A stretch of 56,366 bases of DNA from an uncultured bacterium (GCA_905215625.1 CAJMQQ010000012.1:1-56366); one strand, 5' to 3'; shown: positions 23,646 through 31,763, numbered from the stretch's first letter. Made by a program: numbers and translations. Notes: a model not told the origin generated them from the sequence alone.

Positions 23646-23674
23646 TTGTACCCAAAATCAGGGAGGTTTTACCG

Positions 23675-26600
23675 ATGATTATCGTAAATTTTGATAAAAA
23701 TGAACTTTGCAAAAAAGCCTATGGTCTCTGGCAGTACGATTATGGCCAGGTGCTGCGTATTCAGGGGCTAGACCTCCCAACCGCAGTGGAGATGCATTTC
23801 TCTCTCACGGAGGCCGGCGGCGAGGCTGTAACCAGGATTGGCATTACGAAGGACGGCGTGACAGATGTTGCCATTCCGGACAGTCTTCTGGAAGCGGACG
23901 GGACAAGCCAGGATTACCAAATATATGTGTTTGTGTATCTTGCCAACCCTGACAGTGGAGAAACTACCAGAAGGATTACTCTTGGGGTTAAGTCCAGGCC
24001 CAGACCAGAGGCATTTTACACGCCCGGGGAAGGAGAATTATTTGAGGAAGCTATCCAGGCAGTCAATGATGCTGCCAAGCGGGCAGAGGAAGCCGGAAAG
24101 GAGGCAACAGCAGCGGCTGGGGAAGCCAGGGAGTCAGCTTCCCTGGCTGGAAAGCATCTGGAGGATACACAGGCCCTGGCCGAACAGGTGGAAATTAATG
24201 CAGACGCAGTGGCACAGGGAACGGAGACGGCTAAGGAGTTATTGGCTCAGGCCCAGGAAGTGGCCAGTAATGCGGTTATATCAGCTCAGGCAGCCAAACA
24301 GGCAGAGACGGCTGCAAGGGAAGCCCAGACGGCTGCTGAGACTGCGGAGGACGCGGCCAGGCAGTATGCTGCTGACACTGAAGCAGACCGGCAGGAGGTA
24401 GCAGACGGCAAGCAGTCTGTTGCTCAGATGCAGAGTGATGTGGCAAGGATGCAGGCAGATGTGCAGGCGGACAGAGCGGCAGTGGAACAGGTGGCAGCTG
24501 GGTTTGGTACGACCGCAGAAAACGCCCTGGAAGCTGTTGGACAGGCACAAAATACCGCAGTATTGGCAGTGCAGACAGAGGGGCAGAAACAGGCCACGGC
24601 TGTACAGAAGACAGGCACACAGGCTGTTAGTGATGTTGAAACAGCTAAGACGGCGGCGCAAGCAGCGGTTACCGCCGAGGGAGATAGGCAAGTTGTCAGA
24701 GTGCAGGAAGCTGCTGCGGAGATTGTGGCCGACAGGGAACAGATCAACCAGAATCAGACTGACATAGCTGCCCTGACCGATAAAACCAATACTCTCGCTC
24801 CTGGTATTGTCTTAGATGCCAAAGGCGAGGCTATTGCAGTACATAATGCATCTGAGCAGCCTCTGGCAGGATTAACGGTGTACGGTAAGTCTACACAGGC
24901 GTCAGAACCAAGCATTGAGCATCCGCAAGAGGTTGTGAATGCGGGGGACGATGGAAGCATGGGGGTACAGATTGTTGGTGCTCAGTTAATTGATATTGAT
25001 AAGATGCTGAATGAGTGTTTGAAGAAAAACGATGATGGAAGTTATACAATTACGAAAATCGATGAAAATAAAAGATTTTCAGCAAAATTTCCAATCTCTT
25101 TAAAGGCTGGAACAGCTATTCGGTTTGATGCAGATATTATTGCATATAATGGGACATACCATAATAAACTTCAAATTTCTACAGGTAGCAACACATTGAC
25201 TATTGGAAATAGTGTTATATTGTCATCGGATATATCCGAATTGAAGATTTACCAGGATTCCAAAAATGCAATTGGAACCTACACAAAATTTAAAAACGTG
25301 ATGATTAGTATTGGAGATAAGCAAATACCTTACGAACCCTACAAACCAGCTCAAACGCTCATTCTCAAAACCCCGAATGGCCTGCCAGGGATTCCTGTTG
25401 AGTCTGGCGGAAATTATACAGACAGCACAGGTCAGCAATGGATAACAGATGAAATTGATTTGGACAGAGGGGTCTATATTAGGCGAATCGAAAAAGTCGA
25501 TCTAAAAAAGTTAAGTTATAAGTGTTACGGAAGATATAATAATCTCGAAGGCTATCGGTTTGATGCTCCAATTGACTTACAACCGGCGTGCGGAACACAA
25601 ATTTTTGGAACCATGAGCAACATTGGAATATGTAAAAATGCGCATACTGAAATTGGAAATCATGTTTGGTGTTTCCATAGCTCTAACAATGCTAACGTTT
25701 GCCGAGTTGGTTTCGAGGATAGCTCTATTGATTCGGTCGATAAAATGCTAGAACGTCTCAATGCATTACCAGAAGCTTATGCAATATTCTGCCTGGAAAG
25801 CCCAATCACAATTCCTCTCACTCAGGAGGAAATCGCCGCTTACAAGGCGCTCCATACGTACAGCCCGAACACCGCAATAACAAATGATGCTGGTGCAGGA
25901 ATGGCTGTAGAGTACGTAGCTGACACCAAGACCTACATCAAGTCAGTAGAGGATAAGATAACTGCTATTCAGGCAGCATTGATTAACCAAAATATTTCGG
26001 GGGGGGGTATAACGGTAGATGATGCAGCGGAATTACCATTGAAAGGATTAACGGTATATGGTAGGTCGGAGCAGTTAGTAACAACTGGGGCGCAGCTATT
26101 TGACGCAACGGACGTAGAAATGAAAGCGATTCTAAATATGGATGGAACAACATCCGCAAACAACAGCATACATACATCAGGATTTATCAAAGTGTTGCCT
26201 AATGAAACTTATTCTGTTAGCAGAACTCGACAAAATAGAGGAAAATTCTACGATATAAATAAGTGGGTTTTGACAACAGACAAGTTTGACTTCGAGTTGG
26301 CGAATGGCGGGGACAAATTCACGACTTCGGAAAAGACAGAATATGTAAGATTTTCGATTTATGAAACGGAGAATTTGGACAATGTTATGGTTAATGCTGG
26401 AGACACCTTGAAGCCTTACGAACCCTACACCGGCGGCAAACCCTCTCCGTCCCCTGAACATCCACAGGCAATTACAACCGCAGGGAATAAGGGGACGCTG
26501 GAAGTCAAGGTCACAGATTCCGGCGAGAAAAGTCAACGGCTTATCATTCAGACACCAGGCGGTTTGCCTGGAATTCCAGTTAGTAAGGACGGTAACTATA

Positions 26601-27136
26601 CGGACGAGAACGGCCAACAATGGATTTGCGATGAGATTGATTTAGATAGAGGAGAAAGGGTGCGGAGAATAGATATATTCGAGCGAGTTACATTTATGAT
26701 ACACTCAAATTACGAAGTTGAAGGAAGTCAATTATTTAGAAGCGATATCAAAATAAACGATGACGAATTATCAGGAATTCAATTACCTTGTATGTGCAAC
26801 AAAATGATGGAAGCTCCAATTGTCTTAATCGAAAATAAAACAGGATTTTATGCAGCCTATGGTAGAATTTTCGCCCGTATCAAAGATGTTTCGGATGCAG
26901 ATGTATTTAATCGAATGATGGCCGATAATGTATTTTTGATACAACGACCTGATCCCATCATTACGCCACTCACTCAGGAGGAAATAGCCGCTTACCGTGC
27001 GCTCCATACTTACGCACCGAATACCACTATAACCAATGACGCGGGATGTGAAATGTCCCTAACATACACTGTAGACACACAGAAATATATAGACAAAAAA
27101 ATAGCAACAGTAAGCGCCGCAATGATTGGAGGTTAA
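23675..27136 (+). CDS. Large modular tail fibre / receptor-binding protein, second fibre cassette
   Basis: ATG 23675 follows GGGAGG at 8 nt; an in-frame extension to 23630 would read through the element end. The roughly 1150-residue product has an N-terminal beta domain (1-120), a long Ala-rich coiled coil (about 125-375), then two tandem modules (about 400-770 and 780-1150). Each module has L-x-G-L-T-V-Y-G near its start, L-P-G-I-P-V ... G-Q-Q-W-I-x-D-E-I-D-L-D-R-G in the middle and T-P/I-L-T-Q-E-E-I-A-A-Y-x-A-L-H-T-Y near its end. A nine-G run (25999-26007) encodes the Gly linker between them. It differs in type from the first cassette's fibres and was probably gained by recombination. Confidence 0.85.
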   Translation: MIIVNFDKNELCKKAYGLWQYDYGQVLRIQGLDLPTAVEMHFSLTEAGGEAVTRIGITKDGVTDVAIPDSLLEADGTSQDYQIYVFVYLANPDSGETTRRITLGVKSRPRPEAFYTPGEGELFEEAIQAVNDAAKRAEEAGKEATAAAGEARESASLAGKHLEDTQALAEQVEINADAVAQGTETAKELLAQAQEVASNAVISAQAAKQAETAAREAQTAAETAEDAARQYAADTEADRQEVADGKQSVAQMQSDVARMQADVQADRAAVEQVAAGFGTTAENALEAVGQAQNTAVLAVQTEGQKQATAVQKTGTQAVSDVETAKTAAQAAVTAEGDRQVVRVQEAAAEIVADREQINQNQTDIAALTDKTNTLAPGIVLDAKGEAIAVHNASEQPLAGLTVYGKSTQASEPSIEHPQEVVNAGDDGSMGVQIVGAQLIDIDKMLNECLKKNDDGSYTITKIDENKRFSAKFPISLKAGTAIRFDADIIAYNGTYHNKLQISTGSNTLTIGNSVILSSDISELKIYQDSKNAIGTYTKFKNVMISIGDKQIPYEPYKPAQTLILKTPNGLPGIPVESGGNYTDSTGQQWITDEIDLDRGVYIRRIEKVDLKKLSYKCYGRYNNLEGYRFDAPIDLQPACGTQIFGTMSNIGICKNAHTEIGNHVWCFHSSNNANVCRVGFEDSSIDSVDKMLERLNALPEAYAIFCLESPITIPLTQEEIAAYKALHTYSPNTAITNDAGAGMAVEYVADTKTYIKSVEDKITAIQAALINQNISGGGITVDDAAELPLKGLTVYGRSEQLVTTGAQLFDATDVEMKAILNMDGTTSANNSIHTSGFIKVLPNETYSVSRTRQNRGKFYDINKWVLTTDKFDFELANGGDKFTTSEKTEYVRFSIYETENLDNVMVNAGDTLKPYEPYTGGKPSPSPEHPQAITTAGNKGTLEVKVTDSGEKSQRLIIQTPGGLPGIPVSKDGNYTDENGQQWICDEIDLDRGERVRRIDIFERVTFMIHSNYEVEGSQLFRSDIKINDDELSGIQLPCMCNKMMEAPIVLIENKTGFYAAYGRIFARIKDVSDADVFNRMMADNVFLIQRPDPIITPLTQEEIAAYRALHTYAPNTTITNDAGCEMSLTYTVDTQKYIDKKIATVSAAMIGG
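25999..26007 (+). repeat. Poly-G tract (9 G) in the fibre inter-module linker
   Basis: Nine consecutive G residues encode the Ser-Gly-Gly-Gly linker between the two receptor-type modules. Long G runs slip during replication, so gain or loss of a base would truncate the protein after the first module. Confidence 0.8.
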
Positions 27137-27137
27137 T

Positions 27138-27578
27138 ATGTACGAGATTGTTAAAAACGTAATTCAGGCCGGCAGATATGAACTGTCGGATATACTCAAA
27201 AAGATTGATGTAATCTGGCTGCAGGGAGATATTACGGATGAACAGAAAGCGGAGCTGGTGTCTCTGGCGCAGTCCAATGCAGACCCAGAAAACAGCTACG
27301 CATCCGTTCAGAAGCAGATTGATAACCTGTACGTCAATATGACAGAGATGGGTAAGGCCATTCTGGAACTTACCAGGCGAGTTACCACATTAGAGGGTGG
27401 CGAGGTTCCGGAGATTCCAGAAGAGGAATGGCCGGAGTGGAAAGCACCCATCGGTGCCCATGACGCTTATAATACCGGCGATAAGGTTACATATAAGGGT
27501 AAGCATTACATCTGTAAGATGGATGGCTGCGTATGGTCTCCGGAGGTATATCCGGATGGATGGGAAGCAGCAGAGTAA
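27138..27578 (+). CDS. Small tail-associated protein with C-terminal CBM5/12-like module
   Basis: ATG 27138, 5 nt after GGAGG, starts just after the fibre stop. The 146-residue product has a helical N-terminal part (1-85) containing W-L-Q-G-D-I-T-D-E-Q-K-A-E-L, a form often seen after fibre genes, and a C-terminal chitin-binding-like module: W-P-E-W-K, Y-N-T-G-D-K-V-T-Y-K-G-K-x-Y, terminal G-W. The same module is doubled in the 13670-14332 protein. It probably helps fibre assembly or wall binding. Confidence 0.7.
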   Translation: MYEIVKNVIQAGRYELSDILKKIDVIWLQGDITDEQKAELVSLAQSNADPENSYASVQKQIDNLYVNMTEMGKAILELTRRVTTLEGGEVPEIPEEEWPEWKAPIGAHDAYNTGDKVTYKGKHYICKMDGCVWSPEVYPDGWEAAE

Positions 27579-27640
27579 GGAGGTGATCCGCTATCTCTGG
27601 GCCGGACAGTATTCCGGCGCCCGAAAGGGTATCCAAAAAC

Positions 27641-27656
27641 TGTGCGACGTCGCACA
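27641..27656. repeat. 16-bp perfect palindrome, copy 2 of 2
   Basis: TGTGCGACGTCGCACA, identical to the copy at 14794-14809, here lies 50 bases before the start of the 86-aa gene and after the second CBM protein. Flanking bases do not match between copies, so the palindrome itself is conserved. Confidence 0.85.
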
Positions 27657-27690
27657 TACAAAAAATATTAATTTAAGAAGGAGAAAAAAT

Positions 27691-27951
27691 ATGAGAGAAC
27701 ACGACGGAAGAAACTGTAACATTAATGACCAGGTACACGATACCCCTCCGGAGCACGACTGTGGCCACAACGTAATGGAAGGACCTGGAATTAATCCGGA
27801 CGGCACTGTTAAGCCCAACCCATCTGAAAAGACCATCCGGAAGGATTTAGGCCGATTTGGCCCAGGGATGCGAGACGAAAAGCCAATCCCGAAGGCAGAC
27901 GGCAAAGTTATCCGCAAAGATTCCACTGCTGGTGGACCTGGAGTAAACTAA
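27691..27951 (+). CDS. Small phage protein (86 aa), function unknown
   Basis: ATG 27691 follows AAGGAG at 7 nt. The product is Gly/Pro/Asp-rich with repeated motifs of the form I-R-K-D-x-x-x-x-G-P-G, so it is probably an extended or repeat protein. It is the last gene of the second cassette before a strong terminator. No family is recognised. Confidence 0.6.
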   Translation: MREHDGRNCNINDQVHDTPPEHDCGHNVMEGPGINPDGTVKPNPSEKTIRKDLGRFGPGMRDEKPIPKADGKVIRKDSTAGGPGVN

Positions 27952-27965
27952 ATAAAAGAATAGCA

Positions 27966-27999
27966 ATCCCCCTTCAAAAGGAAATACTTGAAGGGGGAT
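27966..27999. terminator. Bidirectional terminator between late genes and hicB
   Basis: ATCCCCCTTCAA pairs with TTGAAGGGGGAT, a 12-bp perfect stem with a ten-base loop, between convergent genes. It can serve both strands. Confidence 0.8.
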
Positions 28000-28004
28000 A
28001 TAAA

Positions 28005-28406
28005 TCAAACATGAAGTTGTAATTTTAATGCTTCTTGTAATACCTGAGAAAAGTTTACGTTGTGTTCCAGGGCTAAGGCATTTAACCAGGCTGGAAGAGT
28101 AACAGTTCGGTTGACTGAACGATTCCTTTGTGCCATTCGAATAGACGGCATATAAACATCAATTAAAAGGGCACGTTCATTGTCGGAGAGCTTTACTTGC
28201 GGTAATGGAGTCGGGGAGGGAATTTCTTCTCCATCTTCTTCCAATCCATTGAGGACACATCCAAGTAATTCACGAGCGGATAGAAGTGCATCATCTTCGT
28301 TCATACCGCTGGTTGCGCAATCTAAATCGGGAAATGTAACAGCAATTTCTTGATCTGGTTCGTAAGTGAAAATTGCAGGGTAGAAATAACGTTCCACTTT
28401 TTTCAT
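28005..28406 (-). CDS. hicB: HicB-family antitoxin
   Basis: The 133-residue product has the HicB partial RNase H-like domain: Y-P-A-I-F-T-Y-E-P-D-Q-E-I-A-V-T-F-P-D-L-D-C-A-T (about 8-31), A-L-L-S-A-R-E-L-L-G (40-49), and a C-terminal DNA-binding segment with P-A-W-L-N-A-L-A. It neutralises HicA and represses the operon. Here it lies downstream of hicA with a GGAGG 6 nt before its ATG. With hicA damaged, it may be an orphan antitoxin. Confidence 0.85.
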   Translation of the reverse strand: MKKVERYFYPAIFTYEPDQEIAVTFPDLDCATSGMNEDDALLSARELLGCVLNGLEEDGEEIPSPTPLPQVKLSDNERALLIDVYMPSIRMAQRNRSVNRTVTLPAWLNALALEHNVNFSQVLQEALKLQLHV

Positions 28407-28424
28407 AAAAGACCTCCAATTATT

Positions 28425-28640
28425 TCAGAAGAGAGTGCCAGGGCTACCGGAACAGTAGCCCTGACTGTCTTTCGATGCTATCAAGCGTTTTACGGGGATG
28501 TCCTTGTCAGGATGTTTTAAAGTAACACGCCCCTTCTTGGTTGGATGTTTGAACTGGTGGTGACTTCCCACCACGTTCACTTCATACCATCCGTCAGCTT
28601 TCAGCATTTTCAAGACCTCTTTTGATGAATAGCTTTTCAT
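28425..28640 (-). pseudogene. hicA: hicA toxin with C-terminal frameshift
   Basis: ATG 28640 has GGAGG 6 nt upstream. HicA is a small double-stranded-RNA-binding-like mRNA interferase with a catalytic His in G-S-H-H-Q-F. The first 48 residues are normal, to K-D-I-P-V-K. Then an A-run (minus-strand AAAA, 28488-28491) appears one base short: with one extra A the reading is T-L-D-S-I-E-R-Q-S-G-L-L-F-R and stops at 28444, the expected HicA end. As given, a 71-residue protein with an unrelated tail results. Either the toxin is altered or this is a homopolymer sequence error. Confidence 0.75.
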
Positions 28641-28661
28641 AATGTACCTCCTGACAGTTAT

Positions 28662-28690
28662 ATAATAACACATATAATAATATTTGTCAA
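28662..28690 (-). promoter_or_regulatory. Promoter of the hicAB operon
   Basis: On the minus strand TTGACA (28685-28690), a 17-base spacer and TATTAT (28662-28667) form a near-consensus sigma-A promoter, 22 bases before the hicA start codon. The AT-rich spacer carries a direct repeat, TTATTATAT, which could serve HicB binding. Confidence 0.75.
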
Positions 28691-28745
28691 CAGAAACAAA
28701 TGTTTTTATGTGTGTTAAGATGGGAATAATGAAAGGAAAAAGTAT

Positions 28746-29594
28746 ATGGAAAACACCGTAAAAAAATTAATAAGCCAGGCCTGTGCTTGGACAGGCTACT
28801 TAGAAAAAAAGAGCGATAAGAAGTTAGATAGTTTTACAGCCAACGCCGGAAGTAACAACTACACCTGTTTTGCCAGGGATTACAAGGTGCATACTGGCGG
28901 TAACTACCAAGGGCAGCCTTGGTGCGCCATGTTTGTGTCGGAGGTATTTGTGCAGGCCTTCGGGTTGGATGCAGCTAGGAAGATGCTTGGCGGTTCTTTA
29001 TACCATAATTGCCAGACTGGGGTAAACCAGTTCAGGAAGGCCGGCCGTTGGAGTCAGGAACCGGAGCCTGGTGCAGTAGTGTTTTTTACTAACGGCCAAC
29101 GTGCCTATCATACCGGCATTGTGACAGAGGTCACAGCAAGTAGGATTAAGACGGTAGAAGGTAATACCTCCGGAGCATCCGGCGTTATCCCTAATGGCGG
29201 CGGTGTGTGCCAGAAATCCTATGCCAGAAACTACAGTAAGATTCTAGGTTACGGTATACCAGACTGGTCTCTGGCAAATAAGTCCGGCTGGCACCAGGAA
29301 GATGACGGATGGCGATATTACTTAGGCAACACCGGCGAGCCCATCCGCAATGACTGGCACCAGGAAGACAACGGAGACTGGTACTGGTTCGACGGTGCCG
29401 GCCGGATGATTTCCAATGCCTGGAAGACCGGAAAGGATGGCAGATGGTACTATCTGGGACAGGACGGAAAAATGATGAAAGACACCTGGGTGATTCTCGG
29501 ACAGGAGTTATTCCGGCTGAATCCGGATGGCAGTATGTTTGAGGGAAGATTGACCTTACAGACGGATAACAGAGGGGCAATGGTTATTAGATAA
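28746..29594 (+). CDS. Endolysin with CHAP-type peptidase and choline-binding-like repeats
   Basis: This cuts peptidoglycan at lysis. The 282-residue protein has an N-terminal CHAP-like amidase/endopeptidase (1-170) with Cys60 in Q-P-W-C-A-M-F-V, His122 in H-T-G-I-V and an E-G-N-T segment, followed by about four 20-residue wall-binding repeats (180-265) of the G-W-H-Q-E-D-x-G-x-W-x-Y-x/F form. No signal peptide, so release relies on the holin. It is unlinked to the holin (14 kb away) because fibres, the element and hicAB intervene. ATG follows AAAGGA at 8 nt. Confidence 0.9.
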   Translation: MENTVKKLISQACAWTGYLEKKSDKKLDSFTANAGSNNYTCFARDYKVHTGGNYQGQPWCAMFVSEVFVQAFGLDAARKMLGGSLYHNCQTGVNQFRKAGRWSQEPEPGAVVFFTNGQRAYHTGIVTEVTASRIKTVEGNTSGASGVIPNGGGVCQKSYARNYSKILGYGIPDWSLANKSGWHQEDDGWRYYLGNTGEPIRNDWHQEDNGDWYWFDGAGRMISNAWKTGKDGRWYYLGQDGKMMKDTWVILGQELFRLNPDGSMFEGRLTLQTDNRGAMVIR

Positions 29595-29601
29595 GAAGTT
29601 A

Positions 29602-29638
29602 GACCCTCTCCCAGAGTTGCGAGTTATGAGAGAGGGTC
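29602..29638 (+). terminator. Hairpin after the endolysin
   Basis: GACCCTCTC and GAGAGGGTC form a 9-bp stem with a 19-base loop just past the stop. No T-run follows, so efficiency is uncertain. Directly after it the repeat CGTGTTGCATTT / CGTGTTGCATAG is seen. Confidence 0.55.
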
Positions 29639-29780
29639 GTGTTGCATTTCGTGTTGCATAGATTAGAAAAACGGTATTTTAGGGGGAATAATCATTCTGG
29701 TGTAAAATCAGAAATTCCTTATAAAATAAAGCTTCGCGTAAAAAGAAACGAAAATAGAAGATTTGGGTTATCTGGATTTG

Positions 29781-29805
29781 GCAGGTTCAAGTCCTGTTAC
29801 CCGCA
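29781..29805 (+). tRNA. 3' end of a tRNA gene (prophage attachment site)
   Basis: Only the T-arm and acceptor 3' strand are present: GCAGG-TTCAAGT-CCTGT T-arm, then TACCCGC and discriminator A. No matching 5' half (GCGGGTA) lies upstream, so this is not a whole tRNA. A GCGGGTA acceptor stem fits several tRNA-Leu genes, but the isoacceptor is not determined. The tRNA terminator follows. This is the classic pattern for a prophage integrated in a tRNA 3' end; the complete tRNA would be beyond the left end of the prophage. Confidence 0.75.
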
Positions 29806-29811
29806 GTGTGA

Positions 29812-29839
29812 AATCCTTGATTTTTCAAGGATTTTTTTT
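29812..29839 (+). terminator. Intrinsic terminator of the tRNA gene
   Basis: AATCCTTGA and TCAAGGATT form a 9-bp stem with a TTT loop and a run of T follows. It is the native terminator of the disrupted tRNA gene and belongs to the host side of the attachment site. Confidence 0.85.
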
Positions 29840-29975
29840 GTTTGCGCGGTTTTATTTGCTGTTTGCCATATTACGAAAACATTCGTCAGGTAGAGAACTG
29901 TTTGATTAAGGTGTAAATTTGTTTAATTGCCGGGAAACAAAAAAACAAAAACCACTATTCAAAAACAATATAAGG

Positions 29976-30004
29976 TTTTGATTCACCGGAAAATTTCCTA
30001 TAAT
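29976..30004 (+). promoter_or_regulatory. Promoter of the glycan-uptake operon
   Basis: TTTTGA (29976-29981), a 17-base spacer and a perfect TATAAT (29999-30004) lie 50 bases before the solute-binding protein start. The -35 is weak, as expected for a promoter that needs the AraC-type regulator encoded downstream. Confidence 0.55.
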
Positions 30005-30053
30005 AAACGCATGAACAAAAGCTGTTAGAAAAATGGTACGAGGAGGAAGTGCA

Positions 30054-31763
30054 GTGAGAAAAAAAGCGATTTACAAAACACTTTTAATGATGGCAGCAGT
30101 TGCATCTTTAACTGGCTGTGGCGGAGGAGAGAAGCAGCAGGATATAGAAAGTACGGTTGCACAGGCAGATAATTTGCCAGTGAACGAAAATGGAGAGCCG
30201 GATCCGCTGGGAATTTATAAGGAACCAATTAATATGAAGATTGCCCAGGTAGTGAATCCCTCTGATACATTTCCAGAAGGACAATCTGCAACCGATAATG
30301 CGTTTTTTGATTATTTCAAAGAAAATTTTAATATAGACGTTGAAGTGCTGTGGCAGTCTGGAAGTGGCGATGATTATAATGAAAAATTGAACCTGTCGAT
30401 TTCCAGCGGGGAACTTCCTGATATTATCTCTGTAACGGCAGCTCAGTTAGATATGTTGATTAAGGCAGATATGATTGAAGATCTGACACCATATTACGAA
30501 CAGTACGCCAGTGAAACAATGAAAAATGCAATTAACTCTACTGGTGGAAAATCCATGGAGGCAGTTACATTTGATGGGAAAATGATGGCACTTCCCAATG
30601 TAAAATCATTTAAGGATGGTTATGATTTGTTATGGATTCGCCAGGACTGGCTGGATGAACTGAACTTAGAGGTGCCAAAGACAATTAAAGAAATTAGAGA
30701 AGTGGCGAAGGCATTTATAGAGAATCAAATGGGCGGACCGGAAACCATAGGACTATTAGGCCCGTCTTCCAATAACCCTTTGTATGCTACATTCCAGCTG
30801 TCAACTGCCACGATGTGCGGACTAGATGGCATTTTCCAGGGAAAAGGCGCTCTGCCGGGATATTGGGTAAAGGATGAAAACAGCAATGTAGTATATGGTT
30901 CTCTGACTCAGGAGACAAAAGATACGTTACAGGTTCTTTCAGAAATGTACAAAGAAGGAACGTTAGATCCGGAACTGGGCACCAGAAAGGATGCAGATGA
31001 AGCGTGGAAGTCTGGCCAGGCTGGAATGTTCTTTGGACCATGGTGGGTAGGATACAATTTGACTGATGCGATTGCCTTAGATCCAGAGGCTGAGTGGCTG
31101 GCATATCCGTATCCGCTTACGGAAGAAGGAACCTGGAATCCTCATATGCCCAATCCGTCTGACAGCTACTATGTAGTTAGAAAGGGATATGAGCATCCGG
31201 AAGCATTGATTATGATTAATAACCAGATTTTGGTTCCTGAAGTCACATATGCCCTTGACAATATGGGTATTATGACCGGATATATTCCAGGGCGTTTGCT
31301 GATGAATTTTGCCAAACCCAAAGAGAGCGATGCACAGATCATAAATAAATATCTGGAAACTGGAACCGTGCCGGAATACGAGTTAGTAGAGCATCCGCGT
31401 ATTGCCGGCGATATTGAAAGTGTTAAAGAAGTAAAAAAGGAACCTTATGATGATTTTGGTATTGAAACCTGGAATGTAAGCAAAGATGGTAATTTTGGAC
31501 GTATCTATTCCACTTTAGTAGGTGTAGGAGCAATTGACAAAGGCTATGAAATCGGCTGTGAAGAGGGTTACAGCGTATTCTATGGACAGACAGATAGTAT
31601 GCAGAAAAAGTGGTCCAATCTTAAGAAAATTGAAGATGAAACGTTCCTGAAAATCATTCTGGGAACCGTGCCGATTGACGAATTTGATACCTTTGTAGAA
31701 AATTGGTATGCTCAGGGCGGTACAGAGATTACGAAGGAAGTAGCGGAAGCGGTTAGTAAGTAA
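30054..31763 (+). CDS. Oligosaccharide ABC transporter solute-binding lipoprotein (LplA/YtcQ-type)
   Basis: This captures an oligosaccharide outside the cell. GTG 30054 has GAGGAGG 7 nt upstream. The 569-residue protein has a lipoprotein signal, lipobox L-T-G-C with Cys22, then a large family 1-type binding fold. Its size of about 570 residues is that of LplA/YtcQ/YesO-like proteins that serve acidic or branched plant oligosaccharides. It is followed by two permeases, and no ATPase gene is present, so a shared MsmX-type ATPase is implied. Confidence 0.85.
   Translation: MRKKAIYKTLLMMAAVASLTGCGGGEKQQDIESTVAQADNLPVNENGEPDPLGIYKEPINMKIAQVVNPSDTFPEGQSATDNAFFDYFKENFNIDVEVLWQSGSGDDYNEKLNLSISSGELPDIISVTAAQLDMLIKADMIEDLTPYYEQYASETMKNAINSTGGKSMEAVTFDGKMMALPNVKSFKDGYDLLWIRQDWLDELNLEVPKTIKEIREVAKAFIENQMGGPETIGLLGPSSNNPLYATFQLSTATMCGLDGIFQGKGALPGYWVKDENSNVVYGSLTQETKDTLQVLSEMYKEGTLDPELGTRKDADEAWKSGQAGMFFGPWWVGYNLTDAIALDPEAEWLAYPYPLTEEGTWNPHMPNPSDSYYVVRKGYEHPEALIMINNQILVPEVTYALDNMGIMTGYIPGRLLMNFAKPKESDAQIINKYLETGTVPEYELVEHPRIAGDIESVKEVKKEPYDDFGIETWNVSKDGNFGRIYSTLVGVGAIDKGYEIGCEEGYSVFYGQTDSMQKKWSNLKKIEDETFLKIILGTVPIDEFDTFVENWYAQGGTEITKEVAEAVSK

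Noticed and set aside
24276..24767. Alternative frames in the Ala-rich coiled-coil part of the fibre gene
   Set aside because: Repetitive GCA/CAG codons keep all frames open; products are Leu/Arg-rich nonsense.
23675..27136. Diversity-generating retroelement acting on the fibre
   Set aside because: No reverse transcriptase, accessory gene or template repeat occurs in the window; the module divergence does not show adenine-limited changes.
27583..27690. N-terminal extension of the 86-aa phage gene through the palindrome
   Set aside because: The in-frame GTG lies on top of its own GGAGG, while ATG 27691 has a well-spaced AAGGAG.
29601..29805. A complete tRNA gene before the terminator
   Set aside because: Only the T-arm and 3' acceptor are present; no D-arm, anticodon arm or matching 5' acceptor strand was found.
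29639..29893. 84-codon frame across the tRNA 3' end
   Set aside because: It runs through the tRNA fragment and a strong terminator; no ribosome site.
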